Shown: in pieces, positions 32,888 through 45,469 of the stretch
Numbering within the stretch: position 1 is the first letter of the stretch
Layout of the letters: each line of letters starts with the position of its first letter
NCBI GenBank assembly: GCA_021464415.1
Contig: CM038470.1
Coordinates: 24,453,601-24,517,600, forward strand
DNA length: 64,000 nt
Direction: 5' to 3'
From: Lonicera japonica
Taxonomy: Eukaryota > Streptophyta > Magnoliopsida > Dipsacales > Caprifoliaceae
Translations under genes and position numbers: made by a program
Notes under the pieces: generated by a model
The model's input: the letters and a program-made list of their open reading frames with translations, nothing else
What the model was told of the DNA's origin: nothing
The model's database searches: none

Positions 32888-33400
32888 AAATTGTGTGAAG
32901 AGATCCAAAATCATCTTTTACTCTAGACATTCAACTAGGTAATGACAAAAGCATGAATAATTTGTTATAGGAAGCTAGGAACTAAAAATTGTGTTTTACA
33001 TGTGCATAAAAATAAAAAACTATCTAATGACGTACCATATTCCCTGTTCTCTCTGTAACTCCTCTCTCCCTTTCTTTCCCTTTTTTTCTATGAAGAAGGT
33101 GGGGATGATCCTTTTTTAATAAATCAAGCAAGAATATGTATTGTTTTATCAGATCACGTGGTCATCTTTCTCTCTATTTGTGAGAGTTTTTTTTCCTCCA
33201 TCCTTTAGTATGTGGAGGTGTTCATATAGTAGCATAGTTCAGAGTGGAAGGGGACAAATCGACGCTTGTGGACTCAAATCTAACTAACGACTATAAAGAT
33301 TTATTCTTTCTCTATTTCCTGTTATATTTTTGCCTTGTTTTAGTGTTTATTGGTGATCTGAACTCCGTTTCAGGTGTTTTGAGGTTGGTCATTTTAATTG
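32888..33400 (+). repeat. Dispersed repeat, copy B
   Basis: A same-orientation partner of 10550-11075 with scattered substitutions and small deletions. It ends about where the minus-strand Copia LTR begins, so the Copia element may have inserted next to it or truncated it. Confidence 0.7.
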
Positions 33401-33552
33401 AAGTCTAGATAGGGATGGGAATATGAGTTGTATTTTAATAATAATGAATTAATACAAGAGGACCCTATTTATATGGTTGTGCATAAGGGGAAAATAAGGA
33501 AACATAATACCATAAGGAAACCAATACAATAAGGAAACCTAATTAATTATAA
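33401..33552 (-). repeat. 3' LTR of the minus-strand Copia element
   Basis: On the minus strand the RNase H stop is followed by the polypurine tract GAGGGGGAG and then TGTTATAATTAATTAGG. A TATA-like motif (ATATAAATAGGG, complement of about 33463-33474) fits an LTR promoter. The outer end is uncertain because it runs into the dispersed repeat. Confidence 0.6.
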
Positions 33553-33572
33553 CATACTTTAAAACTCCCCCT

Positions 33573-33815
33573 CAAGTTGGTACATAGATATTGAGCTTTC
33601 CCAACTTACTGATCAACCTGAAAAATAACATGTTGGAAACATCTTTAGTAAGTACATCGGCCAACTGATATTCCGAGCGTATATGAGGCACTGCAATTAA
33701 GTTTTCCCCCAATTTCTCTTTAATGAATAATCTATCCACTTCCACATGCTGTGTTTTATTATGTTGAATCGGATTTTGAACAATATTGCATGCTGCCATG
33801 TTATCATAATATAAC
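33573..33815 (-). pseudogene. Copia RNase H, C-terminal end
   Basis: LYYDNMAACNIVQNPIQHNK, TQHVEVDRLFIKEKL and YQLADVLTKDVSNMLFFRLI, then SKLGKLNIYVPT and a stop, are the typical last residues of a Copia polyprotein. The frame is open, but its upstream part lies beyond a solo LTR at 35077. Confidence 0.85.
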
Positions 33816-35076
33816 TGTGAACACCCCAATCCACGACTCTCGTGTGAATACTGCTTTTCTTAAAACGAGCATATTGCATTTAGCCCTAAGTCATCATGCA
33901 TATAGAAGACTGTTAGGAAAGACTCCAATTTTCGGACGCATTAGGAGTTTGATGTAACCTTTGTTGCCTCTTCGCTTACTGGGACGGGGCACCTAGCCGT
34001 ACCAACCGTACGGCTACCTGCCAGCCGTACGGTTGGCACCTAGCCGCACGCCCCAGCCGCACGACCCAACCGCATGCTCCAGCCGCACCCCCTGCGGCTA
34101 CCCCCTACGGTTGGCTTCTTTTTGAGCGTTTTTGGCGAAAATTTCCCTATAAATAGGACCCTTGGGCTCTTATTTGAGATCATCAACACTCACTAGTGTT
34201 TTTAGTAAAGTGAAATTCTGTCAAAATTATTATAGAGTCTTTTCTTTTAGAGAATTTCTAGAAAGATGAAGTTTCGGAGAGAGAAAATTTTGAGAGAGAA
34301 AGTTCTAGAGAGAGAAGGAAGCAAGCAAGGCAATCAAGGCAAGGTTCTCATTTCTTATTCGAGCGCATCAGAGAGAGGAAGTTTTAGAGAGAGAAGAAAG
34401 CAAGCAAACAAGGCAATCAAGGCAAGGTTCTCATTTCTTCTTCGAGCGCATCAGGTACGTCTTTCTACAACTCTCCTAAATTTCAATACTGCATTTAAAT
34501 TCATTCTTTAAACACAGAAAATTAGATAACTTGCAAAGAAGTTCACTGTTTTCTAAACTAGTCCTTTTTAAGTTTTACAAGAAAACTAAAAACCTGTTTT
34601 GACACGTTTTCAAAACAAAAAACAAAAATACAAAAACAGTTTCCAAACAAGTGGAACTACGAGACTCTGATTTCATTCTACGAATGAATACGTAGGCGCT
34701 CGCAAAGCTCGAGTCTGATTTCAAATACAATTTTAAATTGAATTTATCCATAAAGGACTATTCTGAAATTAATTCAAACTACTTACAAGATATCTAAAAT
34801 AGGAATTAAATACATGATCCATTAAGAGACCGAAAGGGCGAATTGGGTGCCTAATACCTTCCCAATTCGTAACGTAGTTCCCGAACCCTAGGAAAGTAAA
34901 TTTTTAAAATAAATCTCTGGTTTCAAACGTATGAAAGATAGTTCGTTTTCGAATTATCCTTCGTACGATCTTTTGTTTGTTTTCTCGTAAAACAAACTTG
35001 CGACTCTACAAAACAAGTTTTCGTTTTTCCAAACCAAGAAACCGAGAAGGACGGGTCGTGGATCCGGATTCTCACA
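33816..35076. mobile_element. Solo LTR nested in Copia RNase H
   Basis: TGTGAACACCCC..GATTCTCACA, bounded by ATAAC at 33811-33815 and ATAAC at 35077-35081 (perfect). It contains a promoter-like CCTATAAATAGGACC (about 34145) and no genes. GGGCGAATTGGGTGCCTAAT and CCTTCCCAATTCGTAACGTA at about 34835-34875 are shared with the solo LTR at 36695-38662, so the two come from related families. Confidence 0.9.
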
Positions 35077-36694
35077 ATAACATCATAGGTTCTCTAGGCA
35101 GATAACTTATATCAGTCAATCGCAACTTCAGCCACAATAATTCCTGGACTTCTACTGCCATTCCTCGATATTTCGCATCGGCACTCGAACGAGAAATGAA
35201 ATTTTGTTTCTTGCTTCGCTATGTGACGAGATTCCCACCAACAAATATGAAATATCTTGATGTAGACCATGTACCACCAATATTTTCGGCCCAATCAGCA
35301 TCAGTGTACTCTTTAATTTTCAAAAAATCATTGTTCTTTGTAAACAAAATCCCTTTTCCAAGAGCTGCCTTCAAAAAACTAAGAATCTTCTTCACAACCC
35401 ACATATGATCATAATTGTTTTGTTTGTACTTGAACTTCCTTATTGATATAGCGAATCTCCCAAACCAAGCCCATGTATATCTCTTCCTCTAAATCCCCAT
35501 GCAAGAATGCATTCTTCGCATTGAATTATTGTAATGGCAGATAGGCAGACAATTCCCGTTTCACTTAGTAAATCTAATGCATACTTTCTTTAAGATAGGA
35601 AGATTCCCTTTAAAGATCTAGACACCTCAATCCCAAAAAAATACTTTAGCTCGCCAAGATCTTTCATCTTGAACTAACGAGATAAGTATATTTTTAGTGC
35701 TTTTTGTTTACAAAGGTCATCCCCGATGACAACCATATCATCAATATAAACAATAAGTACTATGATCTTCCCATGTCACTTCTCCAAGAACAACATATGA
35801 TCAGAATTGCTTTATTTGTACTCAAACTTCCTTATTGATATGGCGAATCTCCCAAACCAAGCTCTCGGAGACTGTTTCAAGCCATACAAATACTTTCTCA
35901 ATTTGCATACTTTGTTTTTGTGCACCACAGGGACATCATACCCTGGTCGGAGCTCCATGTATATCTCTTCCTCTAAATCCCCATGGAAGAATGCATTCTT
36001 CACATCGAATTATTGCAATGGCGGACAGGCAAACATTCTTATTTCACTTAGTAGACATTCCTGTTTTACTTAGTAAATATAATGCATACTTTCTCTAAGA
36101 TAGAAAGATGGCCATTGAAGATCTGGACACCTTAATCCCCAAAAAATACTTTAGCTTGCCAAGATCTTTCATCTCGAACTCCCGAGATAGGTATTTTTTT
36201 ATGTTTCTTGTTCACAGGGGTCATCCCCTGGGACAACCATATCATCAACATAAATAATAAGTGTTGTGATCTTCCCATGACACTTCTTCAAGAACAATGT
36301 ATAATCAGAATTGCTCTATTTGTACCTAAACTTCCTCATTGATTTGGCAAATCTCCCAAACCAAGCTCTCGGATACTGTTTCAAGCCATACAAAGACTTT
36401 CTCAATATGTATACTGTGTTTCTGTGCTCCATAGGGACATCTTACCCTGGTGGGAACTCCACGTATATCTCCTCTAAATCCCCATGCAAGAATGCATTCT
36501 TCACATCGAATTATTATAATGGTCAATCCAGATTTACCGTTAAAGAAAGCAAGACATGCACAGTGTTAATTTTTGCCAATGGTTCAAATGTCTCCAAATA
36601 ATTGATTCCAAGTGTCTGGGTGTAGCCTTTCGCTATAAGTCTTGCTTTGAATATTTCGATAATTCCGTCTGCCTTATATTTCACCGTATACATC
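35077..36694 (-). pseudogene. Copia RT and RNase H with tandemly multiplied RT segment
   Basis: The minus strand starts with [38 protein letters not shown] (36690-36560). The next RT segment then occurs two full times and a third time in part, about 503 bases apart: FDVKNAFFHGDLEEEIYMEL, LYGLKQSPRAWFGRF, and YVDDM or YIDDM with both catalytic Asp kept. Copies lie at about 36530-36050, 36027-35530 and 35520-35405 (the last lacks about 87 bases). RNase H follows (EYTDADWAENIGGTWSTSRY, SKKQNFISRSSADAKYRGMA). Stops and frameshifts occur in each copy. Confidence 0.85.
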
Positions 36695-38662
36695 TGTGAA
36701 CACCTCATTTTGTGTCCTTTGCAAGAATTCTGATCTCTAAGAAAATGAAAACGCATGCATACACGAGTATTCCTAGATGCATACATACTATGTACATGTG
36801 CCACAGGTCAAAAAAGGAAGCAGAAAGGATACCCGGACGAGAAGTTATGAGAATAACCAAAAATTGCCGAAATCAAAAATCGTCAAATCCTCTGAAAACT
36901 TTTGTAAGGAGAATTGAAAATTTCTAATCATTCTCAAACTTTAAAGGTTTTTAGACATTTCTATAAGGAACAACATACTCAAAAATCAGCTCGATCTGAC
37001 GGCCGAATCTCCGAAAATTTAGAAAATCAGAAGTTCACTTTAGGTAATTAAAAGGGCACCTTCTAGAAGTCCAAATGATCTCAAATTTGGTCAACATACA
37101 GGTTGTATTAAAAGGAATAACATGTTAAAAATTAGATTGATCTGATGCTCCATTTGGCCAGAACTATAAGAGTCGTCTGCCAGACAAATGCCCTGAGGCA
37201 TTTGTCCACACGACACACACTTGGTGTGTCTTGTAGACAAATGCCTTATGGAATTTGTCCACAAGATAAATGCTCCAAAAATTAAAATTTTCCGATTCTT
37301 ACACAATGAGACTTCCTGACTTCTGATCATCCTCAAATTTTGGGGTTTGTTAGCTAGATAGTACTCTAGGTAGTAACATACTCAAAAATCAGCTCGATCC
37401 GTTGGCAAGATCTCCAAGAATTCAGGAAAGTGGGAGTTCAACTTGGGAAATCAAACAGAGACTTTCCTGAAGTCCAAAAAATCTGAATATTTGGTCAGTA
37501 GGTAGGTTTTGTCATGGGTAACAAAATACTAAAAAATCAGATCAATCCAACGTGTAATTTGACCGGAATTATAAAAACTGTCTCAAGTGGATAACATTTG
37601 TCTATAAGACAAATGCCTTAAGGCATTTATCCACACGACACACGAAGTGTGTGTTGTATGGAAAAATATCCCTAGGCATTTGTCCGCGGACAGATGCTTC
37701 CTGGCCTAACCCATAATTATTTGTCATATATAAATACACATGTACATACCTCATTTGAAGCATCAGTCAGCTCATTTGTTTTATCAATTATAATTGATTA
37801 ATCGCATGTAAAAATTGATGTTTATCTCAAAATCAGTCCATATTTCATATTTAAACTCCGTTTTCAAAACTAAAGGTGTGGATCAAGCTATAACCATTTT
37901 AAACATATTTTTATCAGTTAAAATCATAAAATCCCTTTTTTACGAGTCTCAGTTCATGAAATAATCAATACGCGTTTGTTCCCGATTTAATCTATAAATC
38001 GCGAGGCTTACCTAAATATCCAATATAAGATTACTGAATTTGTTAATACCGGTTTAAATAATTAAACTGTGGTACACTATCAACGAACGAATATTGAGGA
38101 TTGCCGGATATTCGATTTCAAATTGAATTAGCTTTCGAAAAGACCTGAATCTTTCCAAAAACACATGTTTTGTTATCTATCATTATCAAAATCATTTTTT
38201 AAACCACACACACTAATTTCTAAAATTAAAGGAGCGAAATAAGAAGCACATGCTTTTCCATCCCCACCCCCAAATCCCGGTTTTCTAAAATTATGGGCTG
38301 ATATGTGATAACATTAATAAGCATGCAAATTTTTTTATTATAATCACACTCACATCCGACTTAGAGATCGAAAGGGCGAATTGGGTGCCTAACACCTTCC
38401 CGATTCGTAACTTAATCCCCGAACTTTCGAATCAACTGGTTTCGCATATATTGTGTATAAAAGGATATTTAGTCCATAAATACTTCTCTTTTACTCAAAT
38501 CTTTTATTTGTTTATTAAAAAAATCTAGCGACTCTGATTTCTTTTACAAACCATCACCATTTTTTCCTATAATAAAATGAACTTTTTTTTTTCAAACAAA
38601 CCGAAAAACAGGAGGAGTCGCCGCTAAGAGGACCGACGTCAAAAGCGCGGGTTATCATAACA
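36695..38662. mobile_element. Solo LTR nested in Copia RT
   Basis: TGTGAACACCTC..TTATCATAACA, bounded by TACAT at 36689-36693 (plus one extra C) and TACAT at 38663-38667. Removing it rejoins the RT start (GKKCVDCK region) to [10 protein letters not shown]. The 1.97 kb insert has no coding domains. It shares the GGGCGAATTGGGTGCCTAA block (about 38373) with the 33816-35076 LTR. Confidence 0.85.
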
Positions 38663-39313
38663 TACATTTGCAATCAACACACTTCTTCCCTAGTGGTAAT
38701 TCAACTATATCCCCTTTACCATTGTTCTTTAGGGATTTCAACTCTTCGTCCATTGCTATTTTCCATTTTGGATCGCCCAAGGCTTCCTACACACTATTAG
38801 GAATGGATACAAATGATAACTGATTTATAAATGACTTATTTAATTCAAACAATCTATCGTAAGACACATAATTTCTCATGGGGTATTTGGCATTACTAGC
38901 AAGATTAGGTTCATATGTTAATTTAGGCACGCCTCTATTGATTTAGTAAGGGAGTTGTTTTCTTGGAGGTTTAAGAGAAAATACCTGAGGATCAGGAGGA
39001 GGTAATTGATATACAATTCAGATGTGTTTGAGTGAGACCATTGGTTATGCACACCAAGCGATGGAAAGCTTGAGGATTGTGGCAGATTCAATGGTGAACT
39101 TGGCGAGCTTGATTCTGACGAATTCAACGGTGAACTTGGTGGAGTCGGTAATTGTGAAGTTAATTGTTGAGATAACTTGAGTTGAATTATTTTATCCTCG
39201 TCACTATCAACAAAATTAAAAACTTAAACTTCATGATGATACTCCCCTTAAAGTTTAACCGGATGAAAATATATATCTTATTCATGAAAAACATCCATGG
39301 TCATGTATAATTT
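38663..39313 (-). pseudogene. Copia RT N-terminus and linker
   Basis: DPKWKIAMDEELKSLKNNGK and VELPLGKKCVDCK (about 38790-38665) are the RT start. A serine/proline-rich linker (38918-39127) lies between integrase and RT, as is usual for Copia polyproteins. Stops interrupt it. Confidence 0.7.
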
Positions 39314-39700
39314 TCAAGTATGAGGATGATATATATACCTTTTCTGAGAGGATGAGTAACCCACAAAAACGCATTTGAGAGCACGGGATTCTAATTTATT
39401 TCGTTGTTCTTTCGGCAAATGAACAAATGCAACATATCCAAATACACGTGGGGGCAATTTTGGCATTGTATAAGCCAATACAACATTGTGAAAGACATGA
39501 AATGGTGTTTGAAAATCAAGGACCGCTGATGGAACACGATTGATTAAATAAACTACAGAGACAAATGCTTCACCCCAATAAGATGTGAGTGCATTGGCCC
39601 CGAGTAGTGATGCACATACTACTTTTGATAAATGCATGTTCTTCATTTTTGTAACACCATTTTGCTGAGGTGTATAAGAGCAAGTTGTTTAATGAACAAT
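39314..39700 (-). pseudogene. Copia integrase C-terminal part
   Basis: The frame shows NGVTKMKNMHL, LLGANALTSYWGEAFVSVVY, LINRVPSAVLDFQTP, then VFGYVAFVHLPKEQRNKL and KCVFVGYSSSQKRYIYH. This is the end of the integrase core and the Copia GKGY-like C-terminal region. 39700-40160 holds the more decayed N-terminal part, with integrase-like stretches in broken frames. Confidence 0.8.
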
Positions 39701-40159
39701 TTCATTATGCTTGAAATACTCCTGTAATTTTGTACTCATATATTCTCCTCCATTATCACTCTGAAGCACTTGAATGGTGGCTTTATACTATGTATTGACC
39801 TGTTTATGAAATCTTTAAAACAAAGAACTTACTTTAAGACATACCCATGTCATTCTTGTGCAATCATCAATGAAAATTAACGAGTACCATTTACAGACAG
39901 AGTAAGAGAAGGCCCCCATACATCAGAGTGAATTATCATGAAAGGAACTGAACATTTATTAAGTGAGGGTAGAAAGGAAGTACAATGGCTCTTTGCAAGT
40001 TCACAAGCTTCACAAAGAAAATCGAGAGTTCAACATTTCTAAAAGTTTTAGGAAATAACCTTTTTAAATAGTTAAAGGATGCATGACTTAATCATCAATG
40101 CTACAGCCAAATCTCATCCTCGGCATGTTTTCTTGGAGTTATGTCAAATTGTCTTACTC

Positions 40160-40660
40160 GTCTAAATATCCTTAAAGACATAGTGATAAGGTCTAAAAAT
40201 AGCGATACAATTTAAAACATAGAAATCTGAGCAAGATATATACGATAAATTATTTTTTACTGAGGGGACTACGAGTGCCAAATTTAAATTTAAGGAATCT
40301 AATAAATGAACAGACCATTTCCCAATAACAAGGACTAGATCACCATTAGCTGTGAAAATAATTTTTTTTGGAGGAAGGGGCAAGAGAGGTGACCTGTATA
40401 GAATCGAATGTCATATAATATATAACACTATAATCAATTATCCATGTATCATTCAAAATAGATGCATAATTTAATGCCTTACCAGGGTGTCCTAATGGTT
40501 ATAAGCAATCCCAAATTCCTTTTATCTTCACCTTGATTTGAACGATGACTCCGAAAGTGATCCCACCAGTCTGGATAACTAACTACATAGTACCGTGCTT
40601 TTAAATGTCCAATTTGTCCGCCTACTGAAGAAGGTGGATACGTTGAATTGCTCCATAATT
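40160..40660 (-). pseudogene. Copia gag end and protease remnant
   Basis: IGHLKARYYVVSYPDWWDHF at about 40610-40550 matches the post-knuckle gag segment. WIIDYSVIYYMTFDS (about 40445-40400) is the protease active-site region with DSGA degraded to DYSV. LVVPSVKNNLSYISC follows. No 5' part of gag is visible beyond about 40700. Confidence 0.7.
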
Positions 40661-40699
40661 TTGAAATTGAGAGACACCTATTTGGTTACTGTGACTCTG

Positions 40700-41119
40700 C
40701 CAATTTGAGATTTTTTTTGATCAATCTTGATCGTTTAAGTTAGACAAATTTTGTAAGATGCACTTGCAAACCATTGCGAGATTGTAACACTTGAAAATCG
40801 AGGTCGATTCTAAAAAACTTGATGTTGTAGTTGTGTTTAGAAGGTGTAAAAATCGCAAAGTCAACTATTGGTCAAAGTCAACCATGGATCAAAGTCAACT
40901 GTGCTGAGGTGGCAAATGACATGGCAGTCCACTTATTTCAAGCTAATATGGCACTGACACATGGAAGCTTGCATGGCTGTAGGGCTAAGATGGTAGTTTG
41001 ATGATTTTTTAAAGGCAAAAAATAGGTATATATTGCTTTTAGCTTTTAAACCTAGGTCTAAATTATTGTTGGTTGCTACTTGTGCCACCAAAGTATGCAC
41101 TCCCTTGTTGATTGTTTCT
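40700..41119. other. Truncated repeat, no gene
   Basis: TGTAACACTTGAAAATCGAG at about 40784 looks like an LTR start. The following 330 bases contain GTCAACYATGG..CAAAGTCAAC repeats and no coding sequence. This may be an LTR truncated by the Athila insertion at 41120. Confidence 0.4.
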
Positions 41120-42476
41120 TGTTGTGATAAATTTTAATACTCGCATGCGAACGAATCAGTTTATAGTATAGCGTGTAAGCAAGGTCAATCCCACAAGGAC
41201 TCAAACAGTATGTTTTATAATTATCTTGTTAATCTTTCACTAATCCCTAATCTAACCAAGAATAATTAGTGAGAACCAAACTAATAAAATAAAGCAAATT
41301 AAATAAAGCAAAGTAAAGAAAGTAAATTAAAGCAATGGAACTAAACTAAATAATAGTAAGCAAGATAATAAAATTAATGAATTAATTGACTAGGGTTTTG
41401 GAGTCATATATTTAATATTATCTTCCTTAGTATTCATGCGCATAAACTTTACTCTTATCTCGCACTAATTTGGTCTCTCGACTCGATTAGATAGGAAAAA
41501 TAAAATCATTAAAGTCCAATTAATTAATAAAATTCAATTGTAATTCTTTCACAACCAAACTTATGTATAAAATCAAAACACTCACTATATCCGTCAAAAC
41601 ACTCACTATATCCGTCAAAACACACCCTATATCCGCTCTTAACAAATCATAAGGTGAATCCAACAAAAAATAATGCGAATCCAACTTTACTTTTTATCAA
41701 TTAAAATAGGTATCCAATATATAGAATTGTATTTAACATTAAAGCATTAAATTGGTAGAGTCAATTGGCATGAATACGTGCAATGCAATTAATTAAATAT
41801 ACTCATCCTAACCCTAGCACAAATTTACGCTAGCATCATAAAAATTAAATAACAAATCTTCAATCTTCAAAACTTCAAAGTAAAAATAAAAGAAAAGAGA
41901 CGAGAGGAATATTGCTCGGCAGTGGCTGCTGGCTAGCTCCATTGTGCATCTCCCCACCCATTATTTATAATGTTGATGCCTCCTTTTTTAAGCCCTAGTC
42001 TACTTGGATTTGGAACATTACATTAATTGGGCTTCTAGTTTAAGGGATGTATGTTAGGCCCACCTTTAGGATGACTTGGAAGATGGGCTTGTTTAATATT
42101 GATGTCATATGAGTGGCCCATAGATAAATATATTGAATTTTTGCCATAATAAACTGCAGAATTTTGTGTCACAATTTTAGACCCCGGGATGGCTGAATTT
42201 GAAAAAGTATTTAACCGGAAAGTTGTAGGTCTCGAAATTTTCTTCAATTTCGGCTCAAGAATACCATTATTCGGAGCTCCGAGTAAAAAGTTATGAATTT
42301 AGAAGTATTGAGCACTTTTAGGTGTCTTCACCTGCTTTAATTTCTCCATTCTTTCAATCCTTTCCAATTCTTTACTACCACCTGAAAAATCATTAAAAAT
42401 ATAAATATTAGTAATATTTTACGATTTCTAAATTATAAATTAACATAATAGATTATACCAATTTCTTGGCATATCA
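41120..42476 (-). repeat. 3' LTR of the Athila-type element
   Basis: On the minus strand it begins TGATATGCCAAGAAATTGG right after the polypurine tract and ends TTTATCACAACA. The end region has the GTTTGAGTCCTTGTGGGATTG and TTCGCATGCGAGTATTAAAA blocks that are common in these LTRs. The left target duplication cannot be checked because the partner is outside the window. Confidence 0.7.
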
Positions 42477-44370
42477 AATTCCCCCTAACTTACACTTTGC
42501 TAATCCTCAAGCAAAACTAAAAGTTTTTTTTAAAAAAATTAATTTCTTAACTCCAAGATTTTCAACATAATTCCAACGCAATGGTTGTTTTTAAAATTCA
42601 ATTCCCCTTTCTTCACCAATGCAATTAACTCAACAAATAAATCAAAACACCCACATGCTAAAACAATGTGACATATATGCAACATTAAAGTTCTCAAACT
42701 AGCAAGATTAATAAAATATTTTATTCTCACCAATCCTCATCATGCGTGTGTGAATTGACAACAACATAACATCATTGATATCAAAGTAAGCGAACTTTCG
42801 AATTCCATCCAAAGTATGCTTTTACTCAATTCCTCACTTGGCATGCACTCAATAAATGAAACTCTCGATAATAAGGTGTATCAATGCACTCATTACATGC
42901 TGGCTATACAGAGTAGATGTATGCAAATTCAAAGGCCTCTCGCATGTATATATAGAAAAAAGATATAATTGAAAGAATATGAGTCTCACGAACAGATATA
43001 TCTCACTAGAAAAATGAAATGCATAAATGGATCATTATGACTTTTTCCGGGTTGTAACATAAGGCTTAGGTAAGGAATATCAAATGAAGGGTATATAAGG
43101 GATTCAAAAATCTAAGAAATACATTGAGATATAAAATTGACACTTTGGGCTTAACTTTGACTTCAATTAAGCTTTTTTCGTTCTTTTTTTTTATGTTATT
43201 TACATCTCCCTTTTTTCAGACATTTATTTTTCTTTTGATATTTGAAGGAGATTTCATAACTTTTTTTTTCATATTTTGTCCTTCTCACTTATTTTCTTTT
43301 TTAAGCACTTTTCACTATTGCACATACATAAAACAAATAATCTCAACATAAAATCTCAACATATTATTAGATAAAAGGGTAGACTATAAATATGGGTTAA
43401 ACTCCTAATTAGAGTAGAGTGAGGAGTTAACAAAGAAAGTCTATTATATAGAAAGCTCAAATGGGTGACTAGCGGTATAAATGTAAAGGTATGATAAGGC
43501 AAATATGTAGGCTACCAAAGATGGCCTAAATCACTTCCGATGGTATATAGCTCTTCGAATCAAGTAAGATCAAGGATCCTTTAAAAAATTGCATTTCATG
43601 GACGTACCTTTCTAATGTTCAATCAAAATAAAGAACAATGAGACTACACAGTGAATTACGCTTTCAAAAATTTTAAGTTAATATAAACCCTCAAAAAGGA
43701 AGATTTGCTCAAATTCTCAAGGGTTATTTAGTCTCTGCATTTTTGTTCTTTAGAAATTTTTAGTTTACTCACTTATCCATCTAGTCATGTAATAGTTGTC
43801 ATATGTGCACAAATATAATGAGGATCAAAAATCATAAAATTTCTACTAATAAAGATAGTAAAAGAACTAAGTACGCACATGTAAAGCATTAAGCCGAATG
43901 CGTCATCGTTAGCACAATAGCTAGAAAGGAAATCTTAATTAAATCAAAGAACCATTGCAAAAAAATTTTATGCTATTTTTTAATATATGCAGGACTAACA
44001 AAGTTAACAATTTTATCCACTTCCCCCAATTTGAATGTTTCTTTGTCCTCAAAGGAACACATAAACTAAAATTTAAAATAACAAGGAGGGGATGTAAGAT
44101 ATCACCTGAATACGCGATTCATCAAATAAAATAATTCATGCAAACTAGATAAAACTTTAAGCACAAAATATTTATTAATCATTCTAATAATATAAATGGC
44201 ATCCAAAAATATGTGAAAATAAATATATAGCCAAATATATCACCACTCAATATTTAATTTCTCATAAATCAATAATCTAAAATGATGGGGATCATCGCAA
44301 TAAAACATGTATATCCCCATAAGCTTAAAAATATAATCAAAATAAATATAGCAATTGAGCTCGAGATAAT
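42477..44370 (-). other. Athila 3' non-coding region
   Basis: AT-rich sequence between the Tat insertion and the Athila 3' LTR. TTCAAATTGGGGGAAGTGG (complement, about 44020-44040) is a typical marker after the integrase in Athila elements. No RT or integrase codons were found. Confidence 0.6.
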
Positions 44371-45101
44371 TGTCGGTGGTCAAAATTTTATGACCCAACC
44401 CATTGTAAAAAATAGTTTGAGAAATGAGTCAGAGAGAATAGCTTAAACAGATGGAGTGTGACAAAAGGATTTTTTGGGCACGGTAGGTTCCCCGGCAGCG
44501 TTTATGCTGATCCAGCGGTACGTCCTCCGTCTATGTGTGTGTGATTGTTGTATTGAGCTCTAAAGGTAATGTTAATGGTGTTACAAGCTTTCTCTCTCTA
44601 AAAAAGATTAAGTAAAACTGGCAACTCTCTCTCTGCTCAAGTATCCAGCAACCAGCCCTTTTTCCGAGCTTCCCCCTTTTATTTATACGTATAGAATTAA
44701 GGTTACATTTGCTCATTAAGGTTGACGGTAAAATGACTAAAGAGGGTAAGACTTGGATAACACTCCAGCCTTCTTTCCCTTATCCACTACTAACAACTCC
44801 TGAATTCGTATGTTGGTGGTGGAGCAGTGGGGATCTACACTATTCTATGCAATCCGCACCATTTGGTATGATCTTCAACACGCGTTTCTCACGTATTCCA
44901 CACGTGTTATTGCACGTGCTCCCTTTCCTGAGGATCTCGGCACCGGCTTTCCATCTCGGCGTGTATTAGCACCTTCTCTTCGACATGTCTTCTTGATGTT
45001 CCTCTTCATTTGGGCATGGCCCATCTGTTAGGCCCGTGGTATAGGCCTCCGAGTTGATTGGACTGGCCCAGTTTACCTTGGCCAAATTTTATGCTCCCTC
45101 A
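44371..45101 (-). repeat. Tat element 3' LTR
   Basis: 731 bases, on the minus strand starting TGAGGGAGCATAAAATTTGG and ending TTTTGACCACCGACA. It pairs with 60181-60917. Confidence 0.9.
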
Positions 45102-45113
45102 ATTTCCCCTTCA
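45102..45113 (-). other. Polypurine tract of the Tat element
   Basis: On the minus strand GAAGGGGAAAT abuts the LTR start TGAGGGAGC. This is the expected plus-strand primer for cDNA synthesis. Confidence 0.75.
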
Positions 45114-45469
45114 AGCATGCGATCTTATCAAATAAGATGTGGATCATCGATCTGGTTATTTGACGACTTGAGGTTCAACCCGTTTGTTCCTAATTTGTGA
45201 CTCATTTTCATCATTGCGCTTCTTAAGGTATAACCACCCTTTAAATATGGTATCGTCATCATTATGTGTTCATCCTTTGAAGTGAAAAACTTTATGCTTG
45301 TGTTATCATCCCCTACCTTCGCTCTAGGGTTTTGCTAAATCGGCCATTCACCATTATATTCTTCTTCACGTTCTTGCTCCTTACTAGTTCCACCATTGTT
45401 CTTGCCATAAACCCTTTCGAAACCTTAAAAGGCTATGGGTCGTTATCGATTAGGAACTGAAGAAAGAAC

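Larger units (their letters stand above)
33401..40700 (-). mobile_element. Degenerate Ty1/Copia element with two solo LTR insertions
   Basis: Read from right to left: gag zinc-knuckle and protease remnants (40660-40160), integrase (about 39700-39310), RT start (about 38800-38663), RT core (36694-35440, tandemly duplicated), RNase H (35400-35077, continued at 33815-33573), polypurine tract and 3' LTR (33401-33552). Solo LTRs at 33816-35076 and 36695-38662 split the coding region, each with a perfect 5-bp duplication. The 5' LTR is missing. Many stops are present, so it is inactive. Confidence 0.85.

Noticed and set aside
43124..43351. Plus-strand Phe-rich frame
   Set aside because: Low-complexity T-rich DNA in the Athila 3' region; no protein-like pattern.
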